A DNA stretch of 64,000 nt from Actinomycetota bacterium. Its GTDB lineage: Bacteria; Actinomycetota; Actinomycetes; Nanopelagicales; Nanopelagicaceae. The stretch spans positions 1 through 64,000 of the forward strand of contig CANCGX010000001.1 of the NCBI GenBank assembly GCA_947377725.1, given 5' to 3'. The notes beneath the pieces were generated by a model, which was not told the DNA's origin, did no database searches, and saw nothing but the letters and a program-made list of their open reading frames with translations. Both the position numbers and the translations under genes were made by a program. Shown one piece after another: positions 9,231 to 21,725 of this stretch. Within the stretch, counting starts at the first letter, position 1, and every line of letters begins with the position of its first letter.

Positions 9231-10206
9231 ATCTAAAGCACTCAGTGCGCTGACTTTCTTAGCAATAGGGTTATTTTTGCTTGGCTTAAGTAATTTTGTT
9301 GATGAGTTACGTGTGTATCAAGGTGCTCAAATTGCAGTTTACGTAATTGCTATTTCGTCGATTATTTTATTAACGGGTTATTCAGGACAAATTTCACTCG
9401 GACATGGCGCGCTTATGGCAATTGGCGGATATGCCGCTGTGCTTTCTTATACGTACTGGCATCTTCCAGTGCTGCTAGCTTTTACAGTTGGAGCGCTCGC
9501 TGCTGCTCTTGGCGGTTTCATTTTAGGAATGGCTGCGGCAAGATTGTCAGGACCGTATTTAGCAGGAACGACACTTGCACTTGCTGTTGGATTGCCATCA
9601 CTTGCAAATCAATTTCATATTCTTGGTGGCGAAGGTGGTCTCTCCTTCGATATTGGTGAAGCACCTAAATGGATTGCAAATAAAACCGGAGGGGACTTCA
9701 CCCAGTACAAGTGGTTCTTTTGGGTCAGTACGGTCTGCGCATTGGTCACAATCTGGTTTATAAAGAATTTGTTACAAAGCAGGTTCGGAAGAACATGGCG
9801 AGCAGTACGCGGAAATCCGAGCGCAGCAGCCTTGAGCGGTATCAATATCGGGCGTTCAAAAGTTTTGGCCTTCACCGTTAGTTCGGCGTTGGCAGGCTTG
9901 GCAGGCGCTTTATTAGCGATGCTTTTGGGTCTTGTTGCGCCAATGGCCTTCACTCTGACACTTTCCTTCACCCTCGTTACTGGTGCGGTGCTTGCGGGGG
10001 TTACTAACCTCGCCGGTAGCATTGTCGGAGCAGTGGTACTTGTTGTGATTCCTGAAATCACCGATGTCGTAGCTACACATCTGGGAGGATCGGAAAAAAT
10101 CACAGCGAATCTACCCGGCTTGATTACGAGCGTGTTGTTGATTCTTACGGTGATATTTGCACCTAACGGACCTAAACTTCACATTCGTAAGAAAGTGCAT
10201 AACTAA
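9223..10206 (+). CDS. livM: Branched-chain amino acid ABC transporter permease (LivM type)
   Basis: The second permease, 327 residues from the ATG at 9223; an in-frame TTG at 9211 would add four residues but has no better ribosome site. Hydrophobic segments run throughout, and family features include ILLTGYSGQISLGHGALMA and the cytoplasmic loop FGRTWRAVRGNPSAAALSGI that contacts the ATPase. The C-terminus is short and basic. The livH stop overlaps the start by eight bases. The substrate could be branched-chain amino acids or another amide or organic anion; the family alone does not decide. Confidence 0.92.
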   Translation: MRKSKALSALTFLAIGLFLLGLSNFVDELRVYQGAQIAVYVIAISSIILLTGYSGQISLGHGALMAIGGYAAVLSYTYWHLPVLLAFTVGALAAALGGFILGMAAARLSGPYLAGTTLALAVGLPSLANQFHILGGEGGLSFDIGEAPKWIANKTGGDFTQYKWFFWVSTVCALVTIWFIKNLLQSRFGRTWRAVRGNPSAAALSGINIGRSKVLAFTVSSALAGLAGALLAMLLGLVAPMAFTLTLSFTLVTGAVLAGVTNLAGSIVGAVVLVVIPEITDVVATHLGGSEKITANLPGLITSVLLILTVIFAPNGPKLHIRKKVHN

Positions 10207-10226
10207 CATAACTAAATAGAACCAAT

Positions 10227-10252
10227 CAGATAAACCAATAAATGTATATCTG
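10227..10252 (+). promoter_or_regulatory. Inverted repeat before the binding-protein gene
   Basis: CAGATA (10227-10232) and TATCTG (10247-10252) form a 6-base inverted repeat around a 14-base spacer in the only sizeable gap (68 bases) inside the liv operon. It could help raise expression of the binding protein over the membrane genes, as a processing hairpin or operator. Weak evidence. Confidence 0.25.
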
Positions 10253-10274
10253 ACCCTCATCCGGAAGGAACAAC

Positions 10275-11594
10275 ATGCTCGTTCATCGAAGCACGAAGCG
10301 TGGAGCGTTTGCAGTAGCTGTCGCTGCTGTTGCCGCTCTCGCAGTAAGCGCGCTACCAGCGCAAGCGTTTTCTCCTCGTTCTGAAGCAGGAGTAACGGCT
10401 ACAACAATCAAACTCGGAATTACTGTCCCGCTTACTGGCGCAGCAGCTCCTGGCTACAACAAGGTGCCTTATGGCATGAAAGCTTATTTTGATTATGTAA
10501 ACGATAACGGCGGAGTTAATGGTCGCAAGATCCAACTCGTAATCAAAGATGATGCCTATAGCCCAATCCTTGCAAAGTCAGTCACCAACGATTTGATTTT
10601 GAAAGATAAAGTTTTTGCTCTTGTTGGAACTCTAGGTACTGCCAACAACGAAGCAACCTCAAAATTTGTAAACGATAAAGGCGTTCCTCGTCTATTCGTT
10701 AACACCGGATTTAGCGGATTCGCTAATACCAAGAAGTACCCAACCACGTATGCTCTTTTCCCTTCTTACTATATGGAAGCAAAAGCAATCGGTGGATACC
10801 TTGCAGATAAATTTGCAGGTAAGAAAGTCGCACTTATTTATCAGGATGACGACTTTGGAATTGATGCACTTGCTGGCTTCGCGCAAGTAGGTACAACATT
10901 CGTTGCAAAGATTCCTTACGCTTCAGGATCGCAAGCAGATCCAACAGTTGTTGGTAAGTGGATTTCAACCATCGTTTCTTCTGGCGCAGACACTGCAGTG
11001 GTATTTGGTGTATCAACTGCAACAGCTGCAGCTCTCGGTGGCGCATACAAGGCAGGTCTTGCTGGAAAAGTTCAGTGGATCCTTGGCTCAGTAGGCGCAG
11101 ACCCAACAACAATTAAGACTCTCGTTCCAGCGGCGCTACCGCTTCTTAATGGCGCAATTGCTACCTCATTCCTACCTGCAGCTGCAGATACAAATGATGA
11201 GTATGTAAAGCAGTTCCAAGAGATCAACACCAAGTACAACAAGGGTGCAACTTTCGATAGCAATGTTCTGGTCGGAATGAATGCAGGAATGCTTACCGTA
11301 CAAGCTCTACGAGCAGCGGGCGCAAACCCAACTCGCGCAAAGCTGATGGCAGCGCTCAATACTTCAGGTTCAAAATTTGCAAGCGCAGGTTTTGCTCCTT
11401 TGGGTTGGTCAAAGACAAGCCACGTTGGTTACAACGGTTACTGGTTCGGTCGTTTAGCTGCTGACGGTTCACAAACTCCTGTTGATGGAGCCGGAAAGTA
11501 TGTCTTGTACACAACAGATTCATCTAAGGGCGCTGTCGTGAAATCTGCGATTACTCGTCCAGCGATGCCAGCGAAGGGATTGCCAACTAACTAA
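10275..11594 (+). CDS. livK: Branched-chain amino acid ABC transporter substrate-binding protein
   Basis: The extracytoplasmic binding protein of the transporter, 439 residues. Residues 1-31 form a Sec signal (basic RSTKRG, hydrophobic core, ALPAQA cleavage region) without a lipobox cysteine. The mature part is a Peripla_BP_6 type protein: TIKLGITVPLTGAAAPGY, FDYVNDNGGVNGRKI and KVALIYQDDDFGID are characteristic. A CGGAAGGAAC ribosome site precedes the ATG. The ligand is not predictable with certainty. Its stop overlaps the hydrolase start by one base. Confidence 0.92.
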   Translation: MLVHRSTKRGAFAVAVAAVAALAVSALPAQAFSPRSEAGVTATTIKLGITVPLTGAAAPGYNKVPYGMKAYFDYVNDNGGVNGRKIQLVIKDDAYSPILAKSVTNDLILKDKVFALVGTLGTANNEATSKFVNDKGVPRLFVNTGFSGFANTKKYPTTYALFPSYYMEAKAIGGYLADKFAGKKVALIYQDDDFGIDALAGFAQVGTTFVAKIPYASGSQADPTVVGKWISTIVSSGADTAVVFGVSTATAAALGGAYKAGLAGKVQWILGSVGADPTTIKTLVPAALPLLNGAIATSFLPAAADTNDEYVKQFQEINTKYNKGATFDSNVLVGMNAGMLTVQALRAAGANPTRAKLMAALNTSGSKFASAGFAPLGWSKTSHVGYNGYWFGRLAADGSQTPVDGAGKYVLYTTDSSKGAVVKSAITRPAMPAKGLPTN

Positions 11595-13198
11595 TGAGCA
11601 CTCAAATTAAATGGACTAAGAGAATTGCAGTAGTTGGAGCGATCGCTCTTTCTTCTTTCGCAATTAATCTCGCACCAACTGCAGCGCAAGCAGCTCCTGC
11701 ATGCGCAGTCGGCCCTGTTACTTCTTGCCAAGGCGCAACAAGCGACGGTGCTCCATATGTAATGCAGGTTCCAGGAAATTTCAACGGAACTGCATTCCTT
11801 TATTCTCACGGATATCGCTACAACGTGGCTCTTCCAGCACTTGGATACCCAGCAGTTTTGAATACACCTCAACCAGGACCTGTCGTTGGTTCAGATACTT
11901 CAGTAATTAAGTATCTACTTAGCCACGGTTACGCAGTATTTGGTTCAGGCTTTGCTCGTCAAGGTTGGAATGCTGACTCTGGGGTTGCTACAGATGTTGA
12001 ATTGATTTCAACATTCAAAACTCAATTCCCTAAGACAACTCACGTTGTTGCGTGGGGAGAGTCTCTCGGTGGCTTCATGACACAAGTTTTGGCTGAAAAG
12101 CACCCAGAACTTATTTCAGCGGCTGCGCCATTATGTATGGCAACTAGCCAAGTTGAAGCTGAACTTACAATGGCTGGAGATTTCCTCTGGGGTCTCAAGA
12201 CATTCTTTGATCCTTCAATTCAAGGTGGTAACTACAAGAACGCAACAGAATCGTTGCAGGATCTTGGCCGAGTCGTAACCTTGCTTACTGAATTGAAGTC
12301 ATCTATTGCCACAGGCGTTTGGCCATCTAAAACCCCTGCTGCAGTAAAGACAATGCTTGGCGCTATCCCGCCTCGCTCTGCTCTTCTACTTGTTGGTCTA
12401 ATGTCGGGACTTCCAACTCAAAGTGCTCACTTTGATGGAAGCACTGGTCCTGGATCACCAAATTCATCTGCGTACACAAACTTTGCTCTTGCTGGTTCAC
12501 CAGCACTCGCAGTTCTTGAAAACGGAGCCAGCGCTGCAGTTCTTGCAGTTCTTGCAACAGCAGACGTTGAACTACAAGCTGGCGGAACAATCTTTGATAA
12601 TACAAAGACTGATTATGCAGCTCGTGTAGAAAGCGAAAAGGCAGTCTTCAGCTCAGGCTTGTCAGGCGCAACTGCAACAGCAGGAATGCTTGCTTATCTA
12701 GCTGCTGCACCTCGTGCGTCAGCAGATCCAGCTTCAGTTGCAAAGATGCGCGCTCTTGCTTCGTATAAGGGCGTCATCAACGTTCCAACAATTACGATGG
12801 TTGGCGTAGCTGATCCAATTACTCCAGCAGGCGGTTCACAATGGCTTGCAAATCAGTATGCAGATCAATATGCGGCTGCAAAAGCTGCAGCTTTGAAAGC
12901 TAAAGCTAAGCGTCCAGCACCTGCACTCACCTCAATCTGGGGTGTAACTCCAAACCATTACTCCAAGTTTGATGCAACTGGTTCACCAGATACATCAGGT
13001 GCGGCAGCAAATGGAACAAACCACTGTAACTTCACCGTTAAGCAATATATCGGTGTAGCAGATATGTTGGCTTCGGCAGCAACGAATGGTGTTCTTCCAA
13101 ATCCTCAAACAATCAAGACAACCGTTCGCAAGATGGGTGGATCGATTGTGGATGCTAAGTTCGAACCAGCTCTTCCTAAGTTCTACCAGGAAGACTAA
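11594..13198 (+). CDS. Secreted alpha/beta hydrolase encoded in the liv operon
   Basis: A 534-residue exported protein with a Sec signal (hydrophobic core about 11-29, cleavage likely after AQA at 31-33) and an alpha/beta-hydrolase fold pattern: nucleophile elbow GESLGG with Ser157, an acid candidate in GVADPITPAG (Asp407) and a His candidate in TNHCNF (His477). The oxyanion-side motif SHGYR is at 71-75. The region between is Ala-rich and looks like a large lid. Its ATG overlaps the binding-protein stop (TAATG), so the two are co-translated and the hydrolase may release the ligand taken up by the transporter. Substrate unknown; peptidase, esterase and amidase are all possible. Confidence 0.7.
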   Translation: MSTQIKWTKRIAVVGAIALSSFAINLAPTAAQAAPACAVGPVTSCQGATSDGAPYVMQVPGNFNGTAFLYSHGYRYNVALPALGYPAVLNTPQPGPVVGSDTSVIKYLLSHGYAVFGSGFARQGWNADSGVATDVELISTFKTQFPKTTHVVAWGESLGGFMTQVLAEKHPELISAAAPLCMATSQVEAELTMAGDFLWGLKTFFDPSIQGGNYKNATESLQDLGRVVTLLTELKSSIATGVWPSKTPAAVKTMLGAIPPRSALLLVGLMSGLPTQSAHFDGSTGPGSPNSSAYTNFALAGSPALAVLENGASAAVLAVLATADVELQAGGTIFDNTKTDYAARVESEKAVFSSGLSGATATAGMLAYLAAAPRASADPASVAKMRALASYKGVINVPTITMVGVADPITPAGGSQWLANQYADQYAAAKAAALKAKAKRPAPALTSIWGVTPNHYSKFDATGSPDTSGAAANGTNHCNFTVKQYIGVADMLASAATNGVLPNPQTIKTTVRKMGGSIVDAKFEPALPKFYQED

Positions 13199-13236
13199 TT
13201 TCTAACCGGCATATAACCGGATGTAAGTAAGTAGTG

Positions 13237-13265
13237 AAAGGGCTCCAGGTGACTGGGGCCCTTTT
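13237..13265 (+). terminator. Rho-independent terminator of the liv operon
   Basis: AAAGGGCTCCA (13237-13247), a 6-base loop and TGGGGCCCTTTT (13254-13265) form a GC-rich hairpin with one G-T pair followed by T residues, 39 bases after the hydrolase stop. Confidence 0.85.
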
Positions 13266-13276
13266 CATGTTCCGGG

Positions 13277-13282
13277 TAACCT
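13277..13282 (+). promoter_or_regulatory. Leaderless -10 box of tsaE
   Basis: TAACCT lies exactly six bases before the tsaE ATG with no Shine-Dalgarno sequence, just after the liv terminator. Confidence 0.55.
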
Positions 13283-13288
13283 TGCCTA

Positions 13289-13732
13289 ATGCCGACAGAT
13301 GTGAACTCCCTTGATGAAATGCATGGTCTTGGCTTGGCGGTTGGCGGCAAATTATCTCGAGGCGACATTCTCTTACTAAATGGAACTCTCGGAGCTGGCA
13401 AGACCAGTTTGGTTCAAGGAATAGGAGAAGCACTTGGAATTACGGGAGTTACGTCTCCAACATTCGTAATCTCTCGAACATACCCAGGATCGATTCCGCT
13501 CATCCATGTCGATGCATATCGATTAGTCGGAGAGCCGTGGGCCCTCTTTGATGACTTGGACTTAGAAAGCCAAAGTCCAGAATCGATAACAGTTATTGAA
13601 TGGGGCGATGGTTTTGTCGAAAGAATTGCCGACGAATATTTGGAAATAAAAATTGAATTTGGCGAAGCCGATGATCAACGAATTGTCACATTTATTCCAC
13701 ATGGGCAGCGTTGGTCGGGATTCACTTTATGA
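13289..13732 (+). CDS. tsaE: tRNA t6A biosynthesis ATPase TsaE
   Basis: TsaE is the small ATPase that supports TsaB-TsaD in making N6-threonylcarbamoyladenosine at tRNA position 37. The 147-residue protein has the P-loop GTLGAGKTS (33-40), the SPTFVI motif and the HVDAYRL region, followed by VIEWGDG, all typical. Normal length. It begins the block tsaE, tsaB-rimI, tsaD, in which each gene overlaps the next by four bases, so one coupled operon makes most of the t6A machinery. Confidence 0.95.
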   Translation: MPTDVNSLDEMHGLGLAVGGKLSRGDILLLNGTLGAGKTSLVQGIGEALGITGVTSPTFVISRTYPGSIPLIHVDAYRLVGEPWALFDDLDLESQSPESITVIEWGDGFVERIADEYLEIKIEFGEADDQRIVTFIPHGQRWSGFTL

Positions 13733-14715
13733 GTACCGTACTTGCAATTGATACGGCGACATCACGGACGACTGTTGCGTTAGTAAAAGATGGAGGAGTG
13801 GTTTTAGAACTGCACCATGATGATCCAATTGCCCACGGTGAAGTTTTACCTCGCCTTGTTGCACAATTGTTAGAAGTTGAGAATTCGATTGATGAAGTAG
13901 TTATTGGCATGGGTCCAGGTCCATTCACCGGTTTGCGAGTTGGAATAGTTTTTGGTCAATCCTTTGCGTTTGCAAGGAATATCCCATGGCGCGGAGTCTG
14001 CTCGCTTGATTCCATGGCAGCACAAATTGATAGCGATGATTTTATAGTTGCAATCGATGCAAGGCGAAAAGAATTTTTCTGGGCTCATTTTATTGATGGC
14101 CAGCGCATTACTGAGCCACAAGTTGCTTTAAGGCAAGTCCTTGAGAAATTTACATCGCCCATTCACAAAGAAGGGGATATCTATCCCTCTGCAAAATATA
14201 TGCCAGCCATCACTGGTGATATCCGCGAACCAATTTATGTAAGACGCCCGGATGCATATCCCTCTCCTGCTGGTGTGACATTTCGACCAATGAACGCGTT
14301 GGATTTACCTGTTGTTGCATCGCTAGAGAAGTCGATTTATGCAGGCGAAGATCCATGGAGCATTGCTCAATTTAAAGAAGAATTAGGTGGCCCAGATCGC
14401 CACTATCTCGTTGCTGAAAAAGCAGGCGTTGTTGGGGGGTATTGCGGTGTGATGATTGCTGGTGATGTGGCAGATATCCTGACAATTACAGTGGATCCAG
14501 CGCTTCGCCGCCAAGGAATTGGCCGTGAATTTCTCAAACGAATGATCGATTGGTCTCGAAATAAAAAGGTCGAAGCCATGATGCTTGAGGTTCGTGTTGG
14601 GAACGATGCAGCGCAACCTTTATACACCGCAAATGGCTTCTATCCACTCAATATTCGCAATGATTACTACGGACCTGGTCTTGCAGCACTTGTCATGCGA
14701 AAGGAGCTGCGATGA
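13729..14715 (+). CDS. tsaB: Fusion of TsaB (t6A synthesis) and RimI-type N-acetyltransferase
   Basis: One 328-residue frame joins two proteins that are usually separate. Residues about 1-180 are TsaB, the inactive Kae1-like partner of TsaD ([24 protein letters not shown], ending [11 protein letters not shown]). Residues about 187-328 are a GNAT domain of the RimI type ([12 protein letters not shown], acetyl-CoA loop [31 protein letters not shown]), which acetylates the N-terminus of ribosomal protein S18. The TsaB part is shorter than usual (about 220). I place the start at the ATG in the ATGA overlap with tsaE rather than a TTG six codons upstream. Confidence 0.9.
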   Translation: MSTVLAIDTATSRTTVALVKDGGVVLELHHDDPIAHGEVLPRLVAQLLEVENSIDEVVIGMGPGPFTGLRVGIVFGQSFAFARNIPWRGVCSLDSMAAQIDSDDFIVAIDARRKEFFWAHFIDGQRITEPQVALRQVLEKFTSPIHKEGDIYPSAKYMPAITGDIREPIYVRRPDAYPSPAGVTFRPMNALDLPVVASLEKSIYAGEDPWSIAQFKEELGGPDRHYLVAEKAGVVGGYCGVMIAGDVADILTITVDPALRRQGIGREFLKRMIDWSRNKKVEAMMLEVRVGNDAAQPLYTANGFYPLNIRNDYYGPGLAALVMRKELR

Positions 14716-15737
14716 GCCAGCCCCTTGTTTTAGGAATCGAAACTTCGTGCGATGAAACTGCAATTGGAATCGTTCGCGGACGCACTCTGCTTGCAAATGT
14801 AATTTCATCTAGCGTGGAAGAGCATGCACGGTTTGGTGGAGTAGTACCAGAAATCGCAAGCCGTGCTCACTTGGAATCTATCCATTCGGTTCTAACTCGC
14901 GCTTTGTCGGATGCAAAAGTATCGCTCAGTGACATCGATGCATTTGGCGTAACAGCAGGGCCCGGCTTAATCGGCGCACTTCTTGTTGGAGTTAGTTCTG
15001 CATCTGGATTATCACTTGCATTGAATAAACCGTTGTATGGAGTCAATCATCTTTCTGCGCATTTGGCCGTTGATGCTCTGAATTCAGATCATTCGCTAAA
15101 TCCGGCAATTGGATTACTCGTAAGTGGTGGGCATAGTTCAATCTTGAAAATTTCTAACTTCTCTTCGGATGTGAGAGTTATTGGTTCAACACTTGACGAT
15201 GCAGCTGGCGAAGCTTTCGATAAAATCGCTCGAATTTTAAAGTTGGATTTTCCAGGTGGACCCGCCATAGATCGAATCTCGAAGGAGGGTGATGCGCTTG
15301 CTATCGATTTCCCTCGCGGTCTCACCAGCGATTCAGAACATCTCTACGATTTTTCTTTCTCAGGGTTGAAGACTGCAGTATCTCGATACCTCCAAAAAGT
15401 CCCAGAATCGAAAGTTGCAGATGTCGCAGCTTCTTTCCAAGAGGCTGTCGTGGATGTGCTGTTGGCGAAGGCGTTAGCCGCAGCCAAATCCGAGGGCATG
15501 GAGAGTTTGATCATTGCCGGGGGAGTCGCGGCCAATTCCAGATTGCGGGAAGTTGCCGCCCAAAGGTGCGCAAAGGCGGGTATCTCCCTTCGAATCCCTC
15601 CGATGGCTCTTTGCACAGATAACGGGGCCATGGTGGCCGCTTTGACCTCTTTAGCGGTCTCCGAAGGCGTTTGCGCCTCATCTTTAGGCTTGGAAGCCCA
15701 ATCTTCGTCGGGCTTGGATCGAGTTTTCTGGCCCTAA
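14712..15737 (+). CDS. tsaD: tRNA N6-adenosine threonylcarbamoyltransferase TsaD
   Basis: TsaD transfers the threonylcarbamoyl group to A37 of ANN-decoding tRNAs. The 341-residue ASKHA-fold protein opens with [15 protein letters not shown], has the metal-binding NHLSAHL (two His), SGGHSSIL, the [10 protein letters not shown] nucleotide loop and [11 protein letters not shown], with [12 protein letters not shown] near the end. Normal length. The start ATG overlaps the tsaB-rimI stop by four bases. It is followed by the CIRCE-controlled groESL operon. Confidence 0.96.
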   Translation: MSQPLVLGIETSCDETAIGIVRGRTLLANVISSSVEEHARFGGVVPEIASRAHLESIHSVLTRALSDAKVSLSDIDAFGVTAGPGLIGALLVGVSSASGLSLALNKPLYGVNHLSAHLAVDALNSDHSLNPAIGLLVSGGHSSILKISNFSSDVRVIGSTLDDAAGEAFDKIARILKLDFPGGPAIDRISKEGDALAIDFPRGLTSDSEHLYDFSFSGLKTAVSRYLQKVPESKVADVAASFQEAVVDVLLAKALAAAKSEGMESLIIAGGVAANSRLREVAAQRCAKAGISLRIPPMALCTDNGAMVAALTSLAVSEGVCASSLGLEAQSSSGLDRVFWP

Positions 15738-15758
15738 TTTCTCATAGTAGAGTCTGCT

Positions 15759-15785
15759 TTAGCACTCTCGCCGTGACACTGCTAA
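15759..15785 (+). promoter_or_regulatory. CIRCE operator (HrcA binding site)
   Basis: TTAGCACTC at 15759-15767, nine spacer bases, then CACTGCTAA at 15777-15785. The left arm matches the CIRCE consensus perfectly and the right arm (consensus GAGTGCTAA) differs at two positions. Placed 65 bases before groES, it indicates HrcA repression of groES-groEL, relieved by heat stress. Confidence 0.9.
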
Positions 15786-15850
15786 CTACCTAGTTTCCAG
15801 TAGATATCCGGTGAGGGGTAGAAAACCAGCTACTAGAAAGAGAAACCATT

Positions 15851-16144
15851 ATGGCAATTTCCATCAAGCCACTTGAAGATCGCGTCGTTGTAAAGACAAA
15901 CGAAGCTGAACAGAAGACCGCATCAGGTCTTGTCATTCCAGATACTGCTCAAGAAAAGCCACAAGAGGGAACAGTTGTTGCTGTAGGCCCAGGTCGTTTT
16001 GATGACGGTGCTCGCGTTCCAATGGATATCAAAGTTGGCGATGTAGTTCTGTACAGCAAGTACGGCGGCACAGAAGTTAAAGCTGCTGGCGAAGAATATT
16101 TAGTTCTATCTGCTCGCGACATTCTCGCGATAATCGAGAAGTAA
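15851..16144 (+). CDS. groES: Co-chaperonin GroES (Hsp10)
   Basis: GroES caps the GroEL cage. The 97-residue protein shows [16 protein letters not shown], the mobile-loop region with [17 protein letters not shown], and [10 protein letters not shown]. An AGAAAGAG ribosome site precedes the ATG. It is three bases upstream of groEL and controlled by the CIRCE element. Confidence 0.97.
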   Translation: MAISIKPLEDRVVVKTNEAEQKTASGLVIPDTAQEKPQEGTVVAVGPGRFDDGARVPMDIKVGDVVLYSKYGGTEVKAAGEEYLVLSARDILAIIEK

Positions 16145-17785
<1,641 letters not shown>

Positions 17786-17811
17786 TTGGTGCCACCAATT
17801 GGTAATTGAAT

Positions 17812-17849
17812 CAACCCCCGTTCTATTGCAGAACGGGGGTTGTTTTTTT
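17812..17849 (+). terminator. Strong Rho-independent terminator after groEL
   Basis: CAACCCCCGTTCT (17812-17824) pairs perfectly with AGAACGGGGGTTG (17830-17842) around a 5-base loop, followed by seven T residues. Confidence 0.95.
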
Positions 17850-17868
17850 CTTACTCGCGAGTTCCCAC

Positions 17869-19005
<1,137 letters not shown>

Positions 19006-19019
19006 TCACGATAAACGGG

Positions 19020-20138
19020 ATGGTAAATATGGAAATCGAAATTGGACCCGGTAAAAGAGCGCGTCAGGCGTATTCTTTTGACGACATCGCAATCGTTCCA
19101 AGTCGCCGCACTCGTGATCCAAAAGAGGTCTCAACGCAGTGGCAGATTGATGCATACAAGTTTGATTTACCAATGCTCGCAGCACCTATGGATTCAGTCG
19201 TCTCTCCAGAGACAGCAATCGCTATTGGTCGCTTAGGCGGGGTCGGTGTACTTAATCTTGAAGGTTTATGGACACGTCACGAAAATCCTCGCATAGCACT
19301 TGGTGAAATTTCATCACTTCCGCAGGAACAAGCGATTCGTCGTATGCAAGCGCTTTACGCGGCTCCTATTCAACCTGAACTTATCAAGTCTCGTATTGCA
19401 GAAATTCGTGCAGCTGGAGTAACCGTCGCAGGCGCTCTATCTCCTGCTCGCACCGCAGAATTTCATAAAGTAGTTGTCGACGCCGGCGTAGATATTTTCG
19501 TCATACGCGGAACAACAGTGAGTGCTGAGCATGTAGCTACTGAAAATGCACCACTTAATCTTAAGAAGTTTATTTACGATTTGGATGTTCCTGTCATTGT
19601 TGGTGGATGTGCGACAGGGCAAAGTGCGCAACATTTAATGCGTGCTGGCGCTGCCGGCGTTCTGGTCGGGTTTGGTGGAGGTTCAGCCCACACAACTCGT
19701 AACGTTCTTGGAATCGAAGTCCCAATGGCTTCCGCTGTTGCTGATGTTGCATCTGCACGACGTGATTACATGGACGAATCTGGCGGTCGATATGTTCACG
19801 TGATTGCCGACGGATCTGTTGGTAAGAGCGGAGATATTGCAAAAGCGATTGCCTGTGGCGCAGATGCAGTAATGATGGGTTCACCGCTTGCCAAAGCTGC
19901 TGAAGCTCCAGGCATGGGTTGGCATTGGGGAATGGAAGCAGCTCACGAAGAGCTTCCACGCGGAAATCGTGTTCATGTTGGAACGGTCGGCACACTCCAA
20001 GAGATTCTTACTGGCCCATCGCACACCGCTGATGGTTCGATGAATCTTTTCGGTGCCTTGCGTCGAGCTATGGCGACTTCGGGATACTCCGAACTCAAAG
20101 AGTTCCAACGCGTAGAGGTAGTTATAAACCGTGCTTGA
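19020..20138 (+). CDS. guaB3: GuaB3 family IMP dehydrogenase-like protein
   Basis: This 372-residue barrel protein belongs to the GuaB3 group common in Actinobacteria and Cyanobacteria. It has [36 protein letters not shown], and the C-terminal [22 protein letters not shown] typical of actinobacterial GuaB3. No CBS domains. The loop that carries the catalytic Cys in GuaB (GSICTTR) reads GSAHTTR here, with His224 in place of Cys, so classic IMPDH chemistry is unlikely. The start may be the ATG at 19020 or at 19029. It lies between guaB and guaA, overlapping guaA by eight bases, which suggests a role in guanine-nucleotide balance; mycobacterial GuaB3 has no settled function. Confidence 0.88.
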   Translation: MVNMEIEIGPGKRARQAYSFDDIAIVPSRRTRDPKEVSTQWQIDAYKFDLPMLAAPMDSVVSPETAIAIGRLGGVGVLNLEGLWTRHENPRIALGEISSLPQEQAIRRMQALYAAPIQPELIKSRIAEIRAAGVTVAGALSPARTAEFHKVVVDAGVDIFVIRGTTVSAEHVATENAPLNLKKFIYDLDVPVIVGGCATGQSAQHLMRAGAAGVLVGFGGGSAHTTRNVLGIEVPMASAVADVASARRDYMDESGGRYVHVIADGSVGKSGDIAKAIACGADAVMMGSPLAKAAEAPGMGWHWGMEAAHEELPRGNRVHVGTVGTLQEILTGPSHTADGSMNLFGALRRAMATSGYSELKEFQRVEVVINRA

Positions 20139-21699
20139 TGCGCAAAGTGATAACGAGACGGTTCTCGTTGTAGATTTTGGCGCGCAGTACGCCCAATTAA
20201 TCGCTCGACGAGTGCGTCAAGCAAATGTGTATTCAGAAATTATTCCTTCTTCTATGCCTGTTTCAGAAATTCTCGCAAAGAAACCGAAGGCAATTATTCT
20301 CTCTGGCGGCCCATCAAGTGTTTATGCTCCTGGTGCGCCAACCTTGGATGCGGCAATATTTGAACACGGAATTCCCGTATTTGGAATTTGTTATGGATTT
20401 CAAGTGATGGCATCAGCACTCGGAGGTGTCGTAACCGAGACAGGTAAATCTGAATTTGGTCGAACAGCTCTTCAGCATGATGCGAAGTCAAAACTCTTAA
20501 ATGGTTTACCTGGCGAATTTAATGTTTGGATGAGTCATGGTGATAGCGTCACTGAAGTCCCAGCAGGATTTACTGCCACGGCAAAAACTCTCGACACCCC
20601 AATTATCGCTTTTGAAAATGAAAGTGGTTCTCTTGCTGGAGTTCAATATCACCCAGAAGTTTTGCACTCCGAACACGGCCAAGAAATTCTACGTCGTTGG
20701 TTGATTGACATTGTTGGCTGCAAACCAACATGGACTAGTGAAAATATTGTTTCGCAGGAAGTCGAGAAAATTCGCGCAACTGTTGGAACAAGTCGAGTTA
20801 TATGTGGCCTCTCTGGCGGCGTGGATTCAGCGGTTGCTGCAGCCATCGTTCAGAAAGCTATTGGATCTCAACTCACATGTGTCTTTGTAGATCACGGTCT
20901 ACTTCGCGAAGGTGAAGCAGAACAAGTCGAGAAAGATTTCGTCGCCGCAACTGGCGTAGATCTTATGATTGTTGATGCTCGCGAAAAATTTCTCAAAGCA
21001 CTTGCTGGTGTTACGGATCCCGAAGCAAAACGTAAAATTATTGGCGCAGAATTCATTCGTTCATTCGAGGAAGCTGCTCGGGAATTAACAGCTGCTAAAC
21101 CAGCTGCAATTGATTTCTTAGTTCAAGGAACCTTGTATCCAGATGTCGTTGAATCTGGGGGCGGAACTGGAACTGCAAATATAAAGTCGCATCACAATGT
21201 TGGTGGCTTACCCGATGACCTTCAATTCACCTTGATTGAGCCACTTCGTACGCTCTTTAAGGACGAGGTGCGCGAAGTTGGACTGCAATTAGGACTTCCA
21301 GGAGAGATTGTGTGGCGTCAACCATTCCCAGGTCCGGGCTTAGCTATTCGCATAGTCGGTGAAGTTACTGAGAATAGACTGACAATTCTTCGAAAAGCCG
21401 ATTCCATCGCTCGATATGAATTAAAATCAGCACAGTTGGATCGAGAGATTTGGCAGTGCCCTGTAGTTCTACTTGCGGATGTCCGCAGTGTTGGAGTGCA
21501 AGGGGACGGAAGAACGTATGGACATCCCATAGTTCTGCGCCCAGTTTCAAGTGAAGATGCGATGACAGCAGATTGGAGTCGACTCCCATACGATGTATTG
21601 GAGAAGATTTCAACTCGCATCACCAATGAGGTTCGCGAAGTAAATCGAGTAGTGCTCGACGTTACAAGTAAACCTCCCGGCACCATTGAGTGGGAATAG
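20131..21699 (+). CDS. guaA: GMP synthase (glutamine-hydrolysing)
   Basis: GuaA aminates XMP to GMP. The 522-residue protein has an N-terminal class I glutaminase ([19 protein letters not shown], catalytic Cys in [12 protein letters not shown] in QYHPEV), the ATP-pyrophosphatase P-loop LSGGVDSAV, and the C-terminal dimer domain ending [11 protein letters not shown]. The start is GTG at 20131, eight bases inside guaB3. With guaB upstream the operon runs IMP to XMP to GMP. Confidence 0.96.
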   Translation: MLDAQSDNETVLVVDFGAQYAQLIARRVRQANVYSEIIPSSMPVSEILAKKPKAIILSGGPSSVYAPGAPTLDAAIFEHGIPVFGICYGFQVMASALGGVVTETGKSEFGRTALQHDAKSKLLNGLPGEFNVWMSHGDSVTEVPAGFTATAKTLDTPIIAFENESGSLAGVQYHPEVLHSEHGQEILRRWLIDIVGCKPTWTSENIVSQEVEKIRATVGTSRVICGLSGGVDSAVAAAIVQKAIGSQLTCVFVDHGLLREGEAEQVEKDFVAATGVDLMIVDAREKFLKALAGVTDPEAKRKIIGAEFIRSFEEAARELTAAKPAAIDFLVQGTLYPDVVESGGGTGTANIKSHHNVGGLPDDLQFTLIEPLRTLFKDEVREVGLQLGLPGEIVWRQPFPGPGLAIRIVGEVTENRLTILRKADSIARYELKSAQLDREIWQCPVVLLADVRSVGVQGDGRTYGHPIVLRPVSSEDAMTADWSRLPYDVLEKISTRITNEVREVNRVVLDVTSKPPGTIEWE

Positions 21700-21725
21700 T
21701 GAAAATTAGGATTGGACGTAAGTAA

